Source of the DNA: Sclerodactyla briareus
Lineage: Eukaryota; Echinodermata; Holothuroidea; Dendrochirotida; Sclerodactylidae
Length of the DNA stretch: 64,000 nucleotides
Direction of reading: 5' to 3'
Assembly: GCA_026419785.1 (NCBI GenBank)
Contig: JAODTK010003187.1
Location: 1 to 64,000, forward strand
Shown here: in pieces, positions 11,601 to 23,060 of the stretch
Layout of the letters: every line of letters starts with the position of its first letter
Position numbering within the stretch: position 1 is the first letter of the stretch
The notes under the pieces: generated by a model
Seen by the model: the letters and a program-made list of their open reading frames with translations, nothing else
Database searches by the model: none
What the model was told of the DNA's origin: nothing
Translations under genes and position numbers: made by a program

Positions 11601-14061
11601 ATACCCGCAGGGTGCCCAGGGATTTAGAACCCAAGGCCCCTGTCACTGTGCCGCTCAATATTGGTTGAATGCTAAGACCCTTTGGGGCATGCATGATCAA
11701 AAGTCGTAAAGTGGCACAATAGGCCTTTGTTTCAAACTGCCTACTTGGCCTCATGATCGTGACGTTTATCACAACATTGTACCTTCGTCTTGGTACATTT
11801 TGCAGTTTTGAGCTACAGCAACATTGGTCGATAGTTTTTAGTATTACAGAGAGAAACGGCATCTTCGGCCCCCCCAATTGGTTCAACAATTTCACACAGT
11901 GTGACCTTCCCCCCACAACAACATTCAATTTGATGAAACGCCCACCTATTCAAAACCGGTCTTCCCCAGTTTATTGCATCTCCGTCAAAGACGGAAAGCG
12001 TCACCGCACTCTACTATGCACGCGGGCCCAACGGCGGTTACTCATACAACGTCGCCGTTGACGTCACTGCCGCTGCCCTATGTATATCCCACTCTAGGAT
12101 ATATGGTTTTGTCTCCAACCTCTCATGACCCAAAAACACCCACAAGAACCGCTGCGTTCGCCGGGGGCTTTTTCGCGTCATGCGCCCTTATTTTGCGTCG
12201 CCACCCCAGTGTTCTGTATAATTCGCACAGCGTGTGTCGCCCGTCACTGGGTTTCGTTATAATTCGCGAAGTTCCGCAGGATGTTTAGTTTTCGGTTTTA
12301 ACGCAACTCTGTGGATTTTGCCTGCATCTGGTCACGACAAATGTCTAGGTCGAATTTGCCTACATCAGTCGTCTCCTGACTCGTCCGGATTTGTCCGAAT
12401 TGTGAATGCATAGACTGGCCATACAATTAGGTTGGTTCAACAAGTGGAAGGCAACTATAGGTCATCACCTATCAGACATCTACATTAAAATAATAGCAAA
12501 GCATAATTTTACGCGATTCCTCGTCGGATTCGAACAAAATGTGGTGAATGACTTCTTTTTTTAATCCTCCCAATATCGAAGAGATTTACATCGCCACCAC
12601 TGATGGATCAATGTGTGTATTTACACGAAGTCAGCATTATTAACCGTCTGCGGATTTATAGTTTCGTCTGCGCAGACAGGAACACCAATTATTGCTGTCG
12701 AAACTGCTATTATCTCCTATATAATTTGACTGTCATCTCGTGAGTGGACGTGTGACGGCTGCCTTCATTCCACCATCTCACAGCGGTCATCTCGCTTTTT
12801 ATACCTTTCAGGATCACGATCATTCCCTCAAGAAAAACTTCACCTGTCCCAGAGCTGAACGAATCACAGAAACACAACGACCTTCCCAGTCGTTGTCACA
12901 GGCGCTTTGGTAAGTCAGTGGGTCCCATGAGTTTCACTGTACAGGAACGTTTTTTTCATGTGGATGAATTCTTCTATTCTACTCGTGCAGCGACGCACAC
13001 GGGCTGTTTCTCTATCGTTTTGGGGCACGGGACCTCGTTTTCACACTTACTCCAGCTACTACGTATGTGGAACACAACGAATGGAGGTAGCGGTTCCATT
13101 CTTATTGGATTTGGTAATACCAGAAATTGACACCGACGCCGACAGGTGATGCGAAGTTTAACTTTAGTGTAAAAACCTATGTTGAGCCAAATTCACATTT
13201 CGCCCGAATAGAAATATAATATTCGTGTTGCGAACAGGTCTGCATGAAATCTCTTTTAGATGAGTTTAAAATATATTTTGAAATGTGAAATTAAGTCATT
13301 TTAAGCCTGTTAAAACAGAGGAAGTATGGTTATCAGTCCGAAGTCGCTACCTACAGATTCTTTCCGTCTCCATCCCACATAACAGATTAGAGTTCAATAG
13401 GTTTTTGGAATTCTCTCAACCCAATCTCCAGAAAGCGGTAAAGAAAAAAAAAACTGGTACCAGCAGATGTGGCCGGGCAAGTCCCTAAATATGTTCAAGT
13501 CCAAGTCCACATTGACTCAAAATATATGCAAGTCTAGTCCATTTCAGACAGTACTGTAGGGCCTCAGGGGCACTCAATCAAGGCAGTCAAGCATCTCTCA
13601 CCCAATCCCAAGTGCCTTGTGCCAATTCTTGTTATTAGGCTACCACTAAGGTAAATTGTTCAACATTCTTGACACATCTTTTATCTGATTTCAAAAAGAA
13701 CAGTTGATGATAAGAATTCGCCTAGGTACTATACTGCTATAGGAATGCGTTTCCTTTCCTTGTGGTTCTGCAGATGTCATCAATTTTTGCGGTATAGTGC
13801 TTGTCCACAATGGTATATTACGGATCGCATCATTCTAAAGCTACACATCTTTTCTCAAACACACAGTGACAGTTGAATGGCACTAGTTTTCAAGCGATGT
13901 CGTTTTGGGGGGTGATTCGTCCGCGTTTTGAATACGTGTGTTTTATTTCTTCGCATACAGAGGCTGCGGAGATTTATCCGCGCTCAATCCTTTCAGAGGA
14001 TAACAGAACTTCTTCACAAGTAAGTCTTTAAGATGGACCACCCCCCAAAAGCCTGAAAAAA
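11601..14061. other. No gene seen; CpG-rich patch with a hairpin
   Basis: 11990-12260 is comparatively CpG-rich. It carries a perfect 8-bp inverted repeat, CAACGGCG (12029-12036) with CGCCGTTG (12053-12060), next to a TGACGTCA word. Otherwise unique sequence with short uninformative frames. Around 13490-13560 there is a short 'caagtccaagtcc' repeat of the same class as 31358-31540. Confidence 0.45.
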
Positions 14062-14092
14062 ACAAGCAACAACAACAACAACAACAACACAC
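14062..14092. repeat. (CAA)n microsatellite
   Basis: About ten CAA units ending in 'cacacaatacaac'. Confidence 0.9.
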
Positions 14093-14265
14093 AATACAAC
14101 AAAGAATCAACATAGATTATAGTTGAAACATGATACTAACACCGCCCAGTTAAAAAGGATCTCTTCCGAAGGTTTCTACTGTCAGAGTAACCCTGTATAT
14201 TGTTCTGCTTTTTCGATTGTGTTTGTCCTGTGTGTACATATCCGCTATATGAAAATGAATGATTA

Positions 14266-14615
<350 letters not shown>

Positions 14616-16679
14616 GGATTCCCCAATCAGAATTGAACATTTGAGAGTCACATTTGGCTTTAGTGAGTAATGACAGTAAAATATCAGTCTACCTAGTGAC
14701 TAATGAATACGATAGGATGCCATTCGTATTCTTTCAATTCATCAGAATACGGATCGCTTCCCTTGATGATTGTTCTGGGGGATGCTCTGCATAACATCGG
14801 TGATGGTCTGCGGTAGGAGCATCGTTCTCCATCGGGTAGGGCGGGGATATCAACCTCCCTCGCTGTATTCTGCCACGAGGTTCATCACGAAGCTCGGTTG
14901 GTATATCATTAGCGTATCTCAAATACATAGAGAGCGTTTTCGAGCAACTTCAACCAAGAGTTAACGCCGATGGTGCTCCGCGCTATCACATCGGGATGAC
15001 ATTTTCACGCAACTAGGTCTGTGTTATTCGAGCAATCAGAGTGTTCCTGCGCCAGAAATTTCATGTCGAATTGGTACAGAGAAAAATGTTTTGGCGACTG
15101 AACTCCGTTACGGATGTCTCCCGAATATAATCGACACATGTTGTAGACCATAACTTTCAACCTACATTGCGATTCCAGCACAGAAACGTGATAAAGTGGG
15201 GGCCTCAATTGAGTCAACGCGGGCGGTTGTACTTGATCGGACGCGTCCTACCCATAATGCTGTGTCTATATTACCTATATACATATACTGTCGTCCAGAT
15301 GTGATAAAAGTTCTGGTTACTATGCCGGTGTACAGTTACAGTTCAAGTTCAAGAGGTAGTAATTGTGCAATGGTCAAAGGGGCCGGCGGGGGGGGGGGTA
15401 CACGGCGCGGTTCGTCCCGTCGTTGCACGAACGATGTGCATAATTATTTCGAAGCTCGACTGTACGCATTATTATATGCACACCCTATGCCCAAAAAAAT
15501 TACAGGCTCCCTCCCTCATACCTATAAACAATACACAGTGATCATAGGGACAACTAGTTTGTTGCAAAGTAAAAAGTGATAGTTCTTATATCATATGCCG
15601 TGATGATTATTTTTTTGTTTATATACCCCGCGTTGTTTAGAAGTACAACCGCTTGAACAAGCCCATTGCACGATTGATAACAAGGCATAATATTGTCTGC
15701 ACTGCATTCGAAGGGCAAAATCCAACAACTTGTTTTGGATGTTGGCGATACGCATATATAAATAATTATCGAAGAGTAAACAAGGCTGCATATTCTCTGA
15801 TAATCAATCTATTATGATACCAGCCAAAGTCGATATTATGGTAAACGGCATGAGAGACTATGAATTAGTAACTCGCAGGGTTGCGGGATATCATGCACTA
15901 TCGGCCTATGTGCCATGATTTGTTTTCATGTACCTATGGCAGTTTCTTTGGGGATGTACTCGCCCCCCCCCCCCCCCCCCTTTTAAACCGGGAAATCACG
16001 TGTTCCGAAATCTAGTATTCAATGGGCCTTGTAATCCAGCCAAAAACGTTCGGAGGAGATCACCCAAGCCCGGACATGCTGTACTGAAGCTCCTATACAA
16101 ACGGAAGTGCAGTGTGGAGCCGCGTTGCGATGGCAAACAGCCGCCTCACTTGACAGTCGGTGATATAGGGGACATGCATTCGGCGACAAGATCGCCAGTT
16201 TCGTCGTTTAGTTTTTTTTAAAAATAGAATATGATCCGTTTGGACAGCCTCCTATGATTCGAGCCTCACATTATTAAGCTCTAGTTCACTCCCGTGTTGT
16301 AGTACCTTACGCTAGATGGTGTGTTCCTGCCAGACGCAATCGATTCGTATCCCTGAATTAATAAGTTGTTTCTGTGCTCGTAATAGATCTCTGATGTTCC
16401 CGCGTTTTCTGAAAAAGGGGCACACGCACTGAAGTTGTGGCAGGAATCTTGGACACTATGGTATACCACTATACTTACTAGAGCCAACCAAGGTATGTTT
16501 CGGGGTCTCCATGGTCGAGGAAATTCGCAAATAGAGAGTAAACGAAATGAAATGTATTTACGATGTTACACACAAGAGTGCGCCTCTCACTTTGCGTTTG
16601 TGTTATCGACAGGAAAATGAACGGGGCACGCAATACGCGCTCTGATGTTCTACCAGGTTAATCTTAAATAGACTCCATG
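14616..16679. other. No gene seen; poly-G and poly-C tracts
   Basis: G11 lies at 15388-15398 and C18 at 15963-15980. The 127-codon frame at 15196-15579 crosses the G tract and has no recognisable domain. 14800-15440 is moderately CpG-rich unique sequence. Confidence 0.45.
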
Positions 16680-17340
16680 GGATCACCCAACATTTGAAAA
16701 AAAAACGTGCACCTTCGCACGAAAATGTTAAAATCATGAATAATCGATTAATCATGTCTAAAATTAAAAAATTAATTTGGTAAAAAATACAGTTATCGGA
16801 AAACAGGTACGAAAAAGGCAGTCACGCCACTATGAACCCCCCCCCAACAAAAAAATGGAGGGGTATCCATACCCAATATTGCGAAAAAAGAGGACGTGTT
16901 ACATTCGCACGAAGTTACAATCCTTCAGAGGTTAGATTTTCAAAATATTTTTTTTTTTTCGGGAACGCCATGTGGCAACAAAGTACAGTTTACGGAAAAC
17001 AAAAACCCGGTCCTCGCTTCTCTGGTGCAGCACAGTGGACGCCATTTTTGGAAGATCGCTTGGAGCTCCAATCTCCTGAAACCAATCAATCCATAATGTT
17101 CATTCTTCCTCAAAATGTGACCTGGCTGTTTTATACCAAAAAGACAGGGGACGCTGCCATTTTCGAAGCTGCGCTTGGACTCGATCTACCCAATCAATAT
17201 GTTCATTGCCATTCTTCTCCATCCTTTCCTCGCTATTGATAAAAGGACAGTGGACGCCACTGTTTTGAAGATCGCGTTTGGAGCTCCAATCCGAACCAAT
17301 CGAATCAAATCTGTTCATTTTTCCTCAAAGGTGACCTCGC
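16680..17340 (+). repeat. Nested tandem repeats with ~190-bp and ~110-bp units
   Basis: Two units near 16700-16830 and 16897-17010 share 'cgt..ttcgcacga' and 'acagtt..cggaaaac' at about 190-bp spacing. The first carries the hairpin CGTGC-accttc-GCACG. Downstream, three units of 'cagtggacgccattttt' followed by 'ggaagatcgc' (near 17033, 17148 and 17248) are spaced 100-115 bp. The 135-codon frame across it is repeat translation. Confidence 0.6.
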
Positions 17341-18095
17341 ATTTTTGAAGACAGGATTGACTTAAAGAAGGCTCTCAGACTCAATCCTCTCGCTCGTTCC
17401 TCGTTCCGCCGCTCTACATCGGTATTGCGATAGCCCCACGGAAGTAGCTCGAAAGTGGATTTTCGCTTCACCGCTGGGGATGTTCCTCTATGTGGCTTGG
17501 CCGATATTTGGTACGGGGTTTTTTCTATCACTTTTCCTACTGGAAATTTGGAAATAAATATAAACGGACAGCAGTCATTTCATTCAGTCAATGAAAGTGC
17601 AGACTTGAACTGCTCCGAAATGTAAAGCCATCCTTTGTTGTGATGTGATGACATCTGTTTTATTTCGTAATAAATAATCCACCTTAAACAAGTGCTCTCT
17701 AATCGTAAAATAATATCGATTCAGAGATCCTCCCGCCGGATAGGCCAAGGAGTTCCATCCTCGCCAGGATACGCCTCGGGAAAAATTCTTGTACTATTTC
17801 AACATTGAAGACACGGAATGTTTTGGGTAGCTGAGGGTTATCACGACGCCCATTATACAAGAGAAACGATATATGACGACCGCCATGATATTCTTCCCCT
17901 CACTCCCCCCCCTCCCTCCTTCCACTCCCTTCTTTCTTTTTTCTTTCTTTCTTCCTGCCTTTGGTTTTGTTAGTATGGTTAATTAGAGCGGATAAGGCCT
18001 AACACCCAAATGAGTGAAGGCTCCAGTTGATACGAGGGGCAACATAAACAGCATGCCAAGTCGAGTTCGGAAACCCCCAAACTTGTTCATGTTAT
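17341..18095. other. No gene seen; polypyrimidine tract
   Basis: 17891-17961 is almost entirely C/T on the plus strand (CCCTCCCTCC then TTTCTTTC). Nothing else recognised. Confidence 0.6.
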
Positions 18096-18180
18096 GTTCT
18101 TGTTGTTCTTGTTGTTCTTGTTGTTCTTGTTGTTCATTTTGGTTCATTTGGTTGTTCTTGTTCATGTTTTGTTCTGTCAA
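18096..18180. repeat. Period-9 minisatellite (TTCTTGTTG)n
   Basis: Four to five copies of TTCTTGTTG followed by degenerate 'ttggttcat' units. On the minus strand this gives a Gln/Glu-rich frame (QEQQEQQEQ) in a 65-codon ORF. I regard it as simple-sequence DNA. Confidence 0.85.
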
Positions 18181-18861
18181 AATAAATCGAATCGAAGCCT
18201 AGGACTTCCCCTTCTCGCTTTTCTAACAGGTTCCCAAAATAAACCAACGTCAGAAGACCGAAAGAGTCCGAAGTTGACAGTTTTCCTCCAGGAATATATC
18301 ATTTCTTCACCGGAACGGCGTTATTCCTATGGCCCTCTCCGAGGAGGCAATAACTGGACTCGGTAATACAAGAACGACTCGATTTTGGATTCGAGCAGAG
18401 CCAAGAAGGGCACTATGCCTCGAGCTGTCGTTCAGCCTTTTATACTCCATGGTCCACGTAAGGATTTAAGAAACGTGAACCTGTTTGGAGTTCGGGTGTT
18501 GCACAATTGAGAAACACAACCTGGCTGAACCACGGGCGGCGTACCAGCGGAGAGCCCATGCGCCGGCCCACCGTCGGGTAAAGAATGGAGACTCTGTGTC
18601 GTCGGGAAGTTTAGGCTCGCCCCGAAAACCTGATCTAAGAGGACTTGGACGGCGGGGTAAGGGCTGGAGTAGCGGAGAAGACCAATACGCGTCGAGGAAG
18701 ACTTGATACAGAAGCCTTGCAGGGACCGACTGACGACAAGTGAAAAATTAATTAGCGAAATGTTGTTGTTGGTGGAGGGGGTGGGTGAGGCATGTTTGTC
18801 GGGGCATGAGGGGCTGCCCTTCTCCGTAGATGACCCTCGACCCTGTCCACCAAATTCACAC
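18181..18861. other. No recognised gene; open minus-strand frame
   Basis: A 204-codon minus-strand frame (18432-19046) spans this stretch and enters the adjacent minisatellite. Its left half is Ser/Pro/Leu-rich and matches no domain I know. Length alone is not persuasive, since its N-terminal third is minisatellite translation. Confidence 0.35.
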
Positions 18862-19860
18862 TGTACTCTCTGTTCTTCTGAGGTCACAGTCTGTATCCAC
18901 CCACATACCTGAGAGTCCGCCCCTCCCACCCAAGGCCACATTCTCGTTCCCCTAAAGACTACACTCTCCACCCACAGGAGGATACACTCTCCACACACCT
19001 CAGAGTCACACCCTCCACTACCTAAGCCACAATCGCCACCCACCAAAGGCTAAAGGCCACCCTCGTTGTCCATCTAGGTCTGTGTGGTCGGAGAAGCTGC
19101 GTGCCTGCTCCACCGATGGTCCTCGATTTGCCCATCAGAGTCACCACTGTGTTCTCTGTGTCGTGAAGATACACAAAACTAACATGTGTCAACCTTACAC
19201 CTAAAAGCCAAAAATCTATACCCACCGGAGCCAACACCTTACCCACTGAAGACAGCACTCTATGCCCACCCGGAAGCCACACTCTCTACCCACCAACCCA
19301 CCCAAATGTTACACTTTTTCTACCTGAGGTAAGACTCCCTGCACCGCTAAAGTACACCTGTGTTACCCACCCATACACTTAACTATCACACTCTCTACCC
19401 ACCCGAAGGCTACATCACTACCCAATTGGAAGACCCCCCTCTCTACACATGGAGAACACACTCCAACTAACCCAAAAGGTCACACTCTCACACACCTAAG
19501 AGTACACTCTCTACCCCCACCTGAAAGACACTCTCCTCCCAGCTAAAACCTTACTCTTCCCATCCAAGTGCCCTTCTACAGAAAACGTCACCCTCTTTTT
19601 GAAACTATCTGTATCCACAGACACACTAAGAGTCACACTGTCCACCACCTGGAAGCAACACTCTCTACACACTATTAACCACACCCTCGACCCCCTATAG
19701 ACCACACTCTCTACCCACCTATAGACCACACTCTCTACCCACCTATAGACCACACTCTCTACTACCCAAATGGTCACACTCCGCTCACCCCACGAAGGCT
19801 AAAACAATCCCTACCACCAAAAGGCGACACCATTTTCTACCACAATAGCCACACTCATTG
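18862..19860. repeat. Degenerate minisatellite, 24-bp unit, about 1 kb
   Basis: The unit is of the type 'cacactctctaccc' then 'acctatagac'. The cleanest copies lie at 19680-19765 with exact 24-bp periodicity. Flanking units are shorter or longer and diverged ('gagtcacac', 'ctctccac'). Strong strand asymmetry (C and A on plus). Because 24 is divisible by three, the minus strand reads in-frame WVESVVYR units (8 residues) in a frame at 19511-19777. No evidence of expression. Confidence 0.85.
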
Positions 19861-22189
19861 GCATGGCAGTGCAACTAGTTTCCGTGCTCAAGGCCCAACA
19901 TGTTCAATGGAGGTATTTCTGAATCGAAGGAGTGTTATTTGAAGGCCAATGGTCATGTAAATATAATTGGAATTTTGGTACTTATTGATTACATTATGAC
20001 AGCGGAAACTCTACACCTGAATTTCAGAGCTTTCGAGGGTACCGATAAGGCACAATCAGCTATTGCAAAAAATTTGCCTGTGACATCACGGGGAACCACA
20101 GGATCCCTATTACAAAGTGATATAACACAGGTACGTTGAAAATTTGTAATGAAACAAATTAATCAAATTGCATTCACGGAAATAATGAAAAATAATCTCA
20201 TCATAGTAGAAGTAAATACCTCACTTCGTTTTATGTTACCACGGCGCAAATAGGCAGCATTCACTGTGTAGGTACATGGGAGGCAGTTGCATCCTTCCCC
20301 CCCGTGATGTTAGATTACTTGAATTTCTCAAAAGTAATTGAAATATCTCAACAGGGCAGCATGCTAGAACCTTTAAACCTGTGACTAGTTTTAAAATGAA
20401 ACTAATACATGAACATTGGCCTCTTTACCACGCACGTATCACATGGGGCCCACTAGCTTATTCAAGTCTGTTTGTTAGGAGGCCATGTTTGCGTTTGGAA
20501 AAAATTCTGACTTGGGCAAGTTGAACCACGTGACAAGGAAATCAGAGTAACCGTATTATATGTCTATGGGCGGCTGGGATGTATTTACCGTCTACCCAAC
20601 AAATAACAATGTGCGATTAGTTTACTAAAGCCGATTTGTAATGGCGTAATAGTGTTTCGGACGATATTGATTTTAGCAGTCGAATACATCCACATGGACG
20701 TCAACAAATAAAGATTTTCTATTTTTTCGTTAAGGTTTTGTTTCAGGGAGCGGTACATGAGCAGTTTACTAAGCAGCTACGCGGTACCTCGGAAAGATGA
20801 TAGGATTCCATAGATTGCAGATGCGGCCTCCGAGTACGCGTACGAAAGAAAAGTTGCTCACTGTAGTTTGTATGGGGATGATTCCATAGATGCGGACACG
20901 GAACGGAATGTTACGGTCTGGACGCCCCATGCAGATACGGCAAAAAACGATCGCGACATGTGGCGATCGGTTCGGCCGTGCGAAAGCCCTTTGCACAGCT
21001 GCCCACACAGGAAATGACGTCATCGTCACCGATGACATTCGTGGGAACTGATCGTTTTGCAGTTCAAAACTCTCATCAAAGCATGTAAATATATTATATC
21101 CTCCCGTGCAAGATGACCCGGAAGCGTAAAAATATGGCAATATATATAGGTACCATTATATTTGAGTGAGTAGGCTGACGACGTACCCGACTTTTCATTT
21201 TCAATTGTAGGGGTTGAGAGGTGGATGAAGACACACGGTTTCACACAGCCCTGAAGCCCAAAACTGTTGCCAGTCAGGGAGGGGGAGGGGTGGGATTACG
21301 CTTGGCATTAATGCTTTTCATTGCACTGGGTTCACTGCTAATTACACATACAACGACAGCGATCTGTATCAGATGGTCATCTTGCATTGCTTTTTTCTCT
21401 GACCTGAGCGGTTGGCGCCATTTTGTGGCAAGCACAGATTTCGTTGTGTCGTGTACGCATATCTGTATCTGCATCGGATCAATTGAATCAAAACAGGCCG
21501 CATCCGCGCGTATGGACACTGCATTTGCTATGCAGGACGGCATGCGCGCACGCATTATGGAATTCCTAGCCTTCGACTGCATTTTGCTCTCTTAAGCTGC
21601 CTGTAGTCACTGTACGGATGTTGCTGACCACGGGACTTGCGACGGCTTACGTCATGTTTCATGTGGACGCATGGTGTGAGGCGATGACATCAGGACTGTA
21701 GCCACCACGAGCAGCCAATGCCGAAATCGAATGACAGGGTCCGAAACGAGTAAACTTTTGTTCTAGGGTTTCCCAGGCCCACGTTTTACCTAAGACCTTA
21801 AAAAGTGGGACCTTCTGTTCCTGTGCGTAGCGTTCTGCATCAGGGGGTCATGGGAAGTAACAAAAGCAACAATCACCATCGGAAGAGCTCGCTTGATTGG
21901 CTTCGCTAGCTCAATGATGCGGCAAAAGTGGGGTAGTGAAAAGAGGGCCACACTGGACAAAAAAAAGCCGCCACATACCGCCGCCCAGTGACTTCTTGAC
22001 TCCATACGCCAGTCCGAGGCGTCTGCTAAACCTCGGCTCCACGAAACAAGGTACTGGTGACACTCAGATGGAAACAAAAACGAAACGACGCCGTGAACCC
22101 ATGTTCTCGCCCAACTCCCTAATCGACCCTATAGTCCGATCCACTGCACTGGACCCAATATAACTCTCAGGAAGCGGTGGACCCCGGTT
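19861..22189. other. Unique region; no confident gene, one weak spliced candidate
   Basis: The frame from ATG 19900 reaches codon 77 at 20130, where a GTACGT donor-like site begins. A 'tttttgtttcag'-like acceptor ends at 20746 and continues the same phase to a stop at 20798-20800, giving a 94-residue hypothetical product with no known domain. 20780-21060 is CpG-dense with a TGACGTCA site at 21015. The 124-codon frame at 21221-21595 has a hydrophobic stretch but no family match. Confidence here refers to the absence of a recognisable gene. Confidence 0.4.
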
Positions 22190-23060
22190 GTTTTGGCTCA
22201 AGAGAACGATTGCAGTCACGCGGGGCGTAGTGTGTGTGATGTGACACCCCTTGTCGCCACGATTTCTAAAAAGAAACGCACCATTGTATTAAGTTCGAAT
22301 AAGTATATGAGGTTGGACATTATAGAGAGGATGACTCCTATTGTTTTTGGTGCCAGTTCAAGGTCATTCAAGGGTCACGAGAGGGCAAACGTCAAAGCTT
22401 GTCAGCACGAGCATCTAAGCGAACGCAAGAATGTATCAAGTTCAAATAGGTATGTGGGTTGCACGTATGGTCAGATTTAATTGGTTTTGGTGTTAGGTCA
22501 GGTAATTTTGGTCCACCATGGGACAATCCCTATATATCTTCGCAACGAAACATTTAGAGGGATATCGTAATGAAAGCTTTGTTCGTCTGGGCGACCTACA
22601 TCGGGTGACTCTATCTTGACCTCATTCGACCTTTTGACGTCGTTTGACCTTTCGACTTTGTGATTGAATGCTAATTTCTTGATGGAGACCAATTCGGTCT
22701 TGTTGAACAACGCATAAAGTTAATTGGATAAGGTAATACAACACTCCTATCACGACTTATCTCAAGTAACGCACATGTGTGAAGGTCAAGACGACTAAAC
22801 ACTGAGAAATGTTGTTAAGTTTGACGTTTGACATTGACAATCTTGGCAACAAAACATTTTAGAAGGATTTTGTACTGGAAAGTTTGTTCGTCTAAGCGAA
22901 CTGCCATGGTAGGGGTTTGGGTTCGCTATGCATGGGAGCCAACTGTCGTTTGACCTATCTGATAGTTTTGGTGTGGCCACCATGCCACTCAGCAAATTTA
23001 AGATGCTTGTGTCAGGTTAAAAAAAATATTTGACATAATTGGGGCCAGGGTCCTCGATAT
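22190..23060 (+). repeat. Satellite with ~300-bp unit (family C), about 3 units
   Basis: Units share 'cttcgcaacgaaacattt' then 'agaggg' (near 22540) and 'cttggcaacaaaacatttt' (near 22841), about 305 bp apart. Both are followed by 'gtttgttcgtct'. A GT-containing head (GTAGTGTGTGTGATGTG) lies near 22228. The same family is at 57480-58480, where the equivalent is 'cttggcaacgaaacattt' plus 'gtgaccgactttgacc'. Confidence 0.7.

Noticed and set aside
18432..19046. 204-codon minus-strand frame
   Set aside because: Its N-terminal third is minisatellite translation and the rest has no recognisable motif or splice support.
21221..21595. 124-codon frame with a hydrophobic segment
   Set aside because: The opposite strand is equally open, and there is no signal, domain or splice context to support it.
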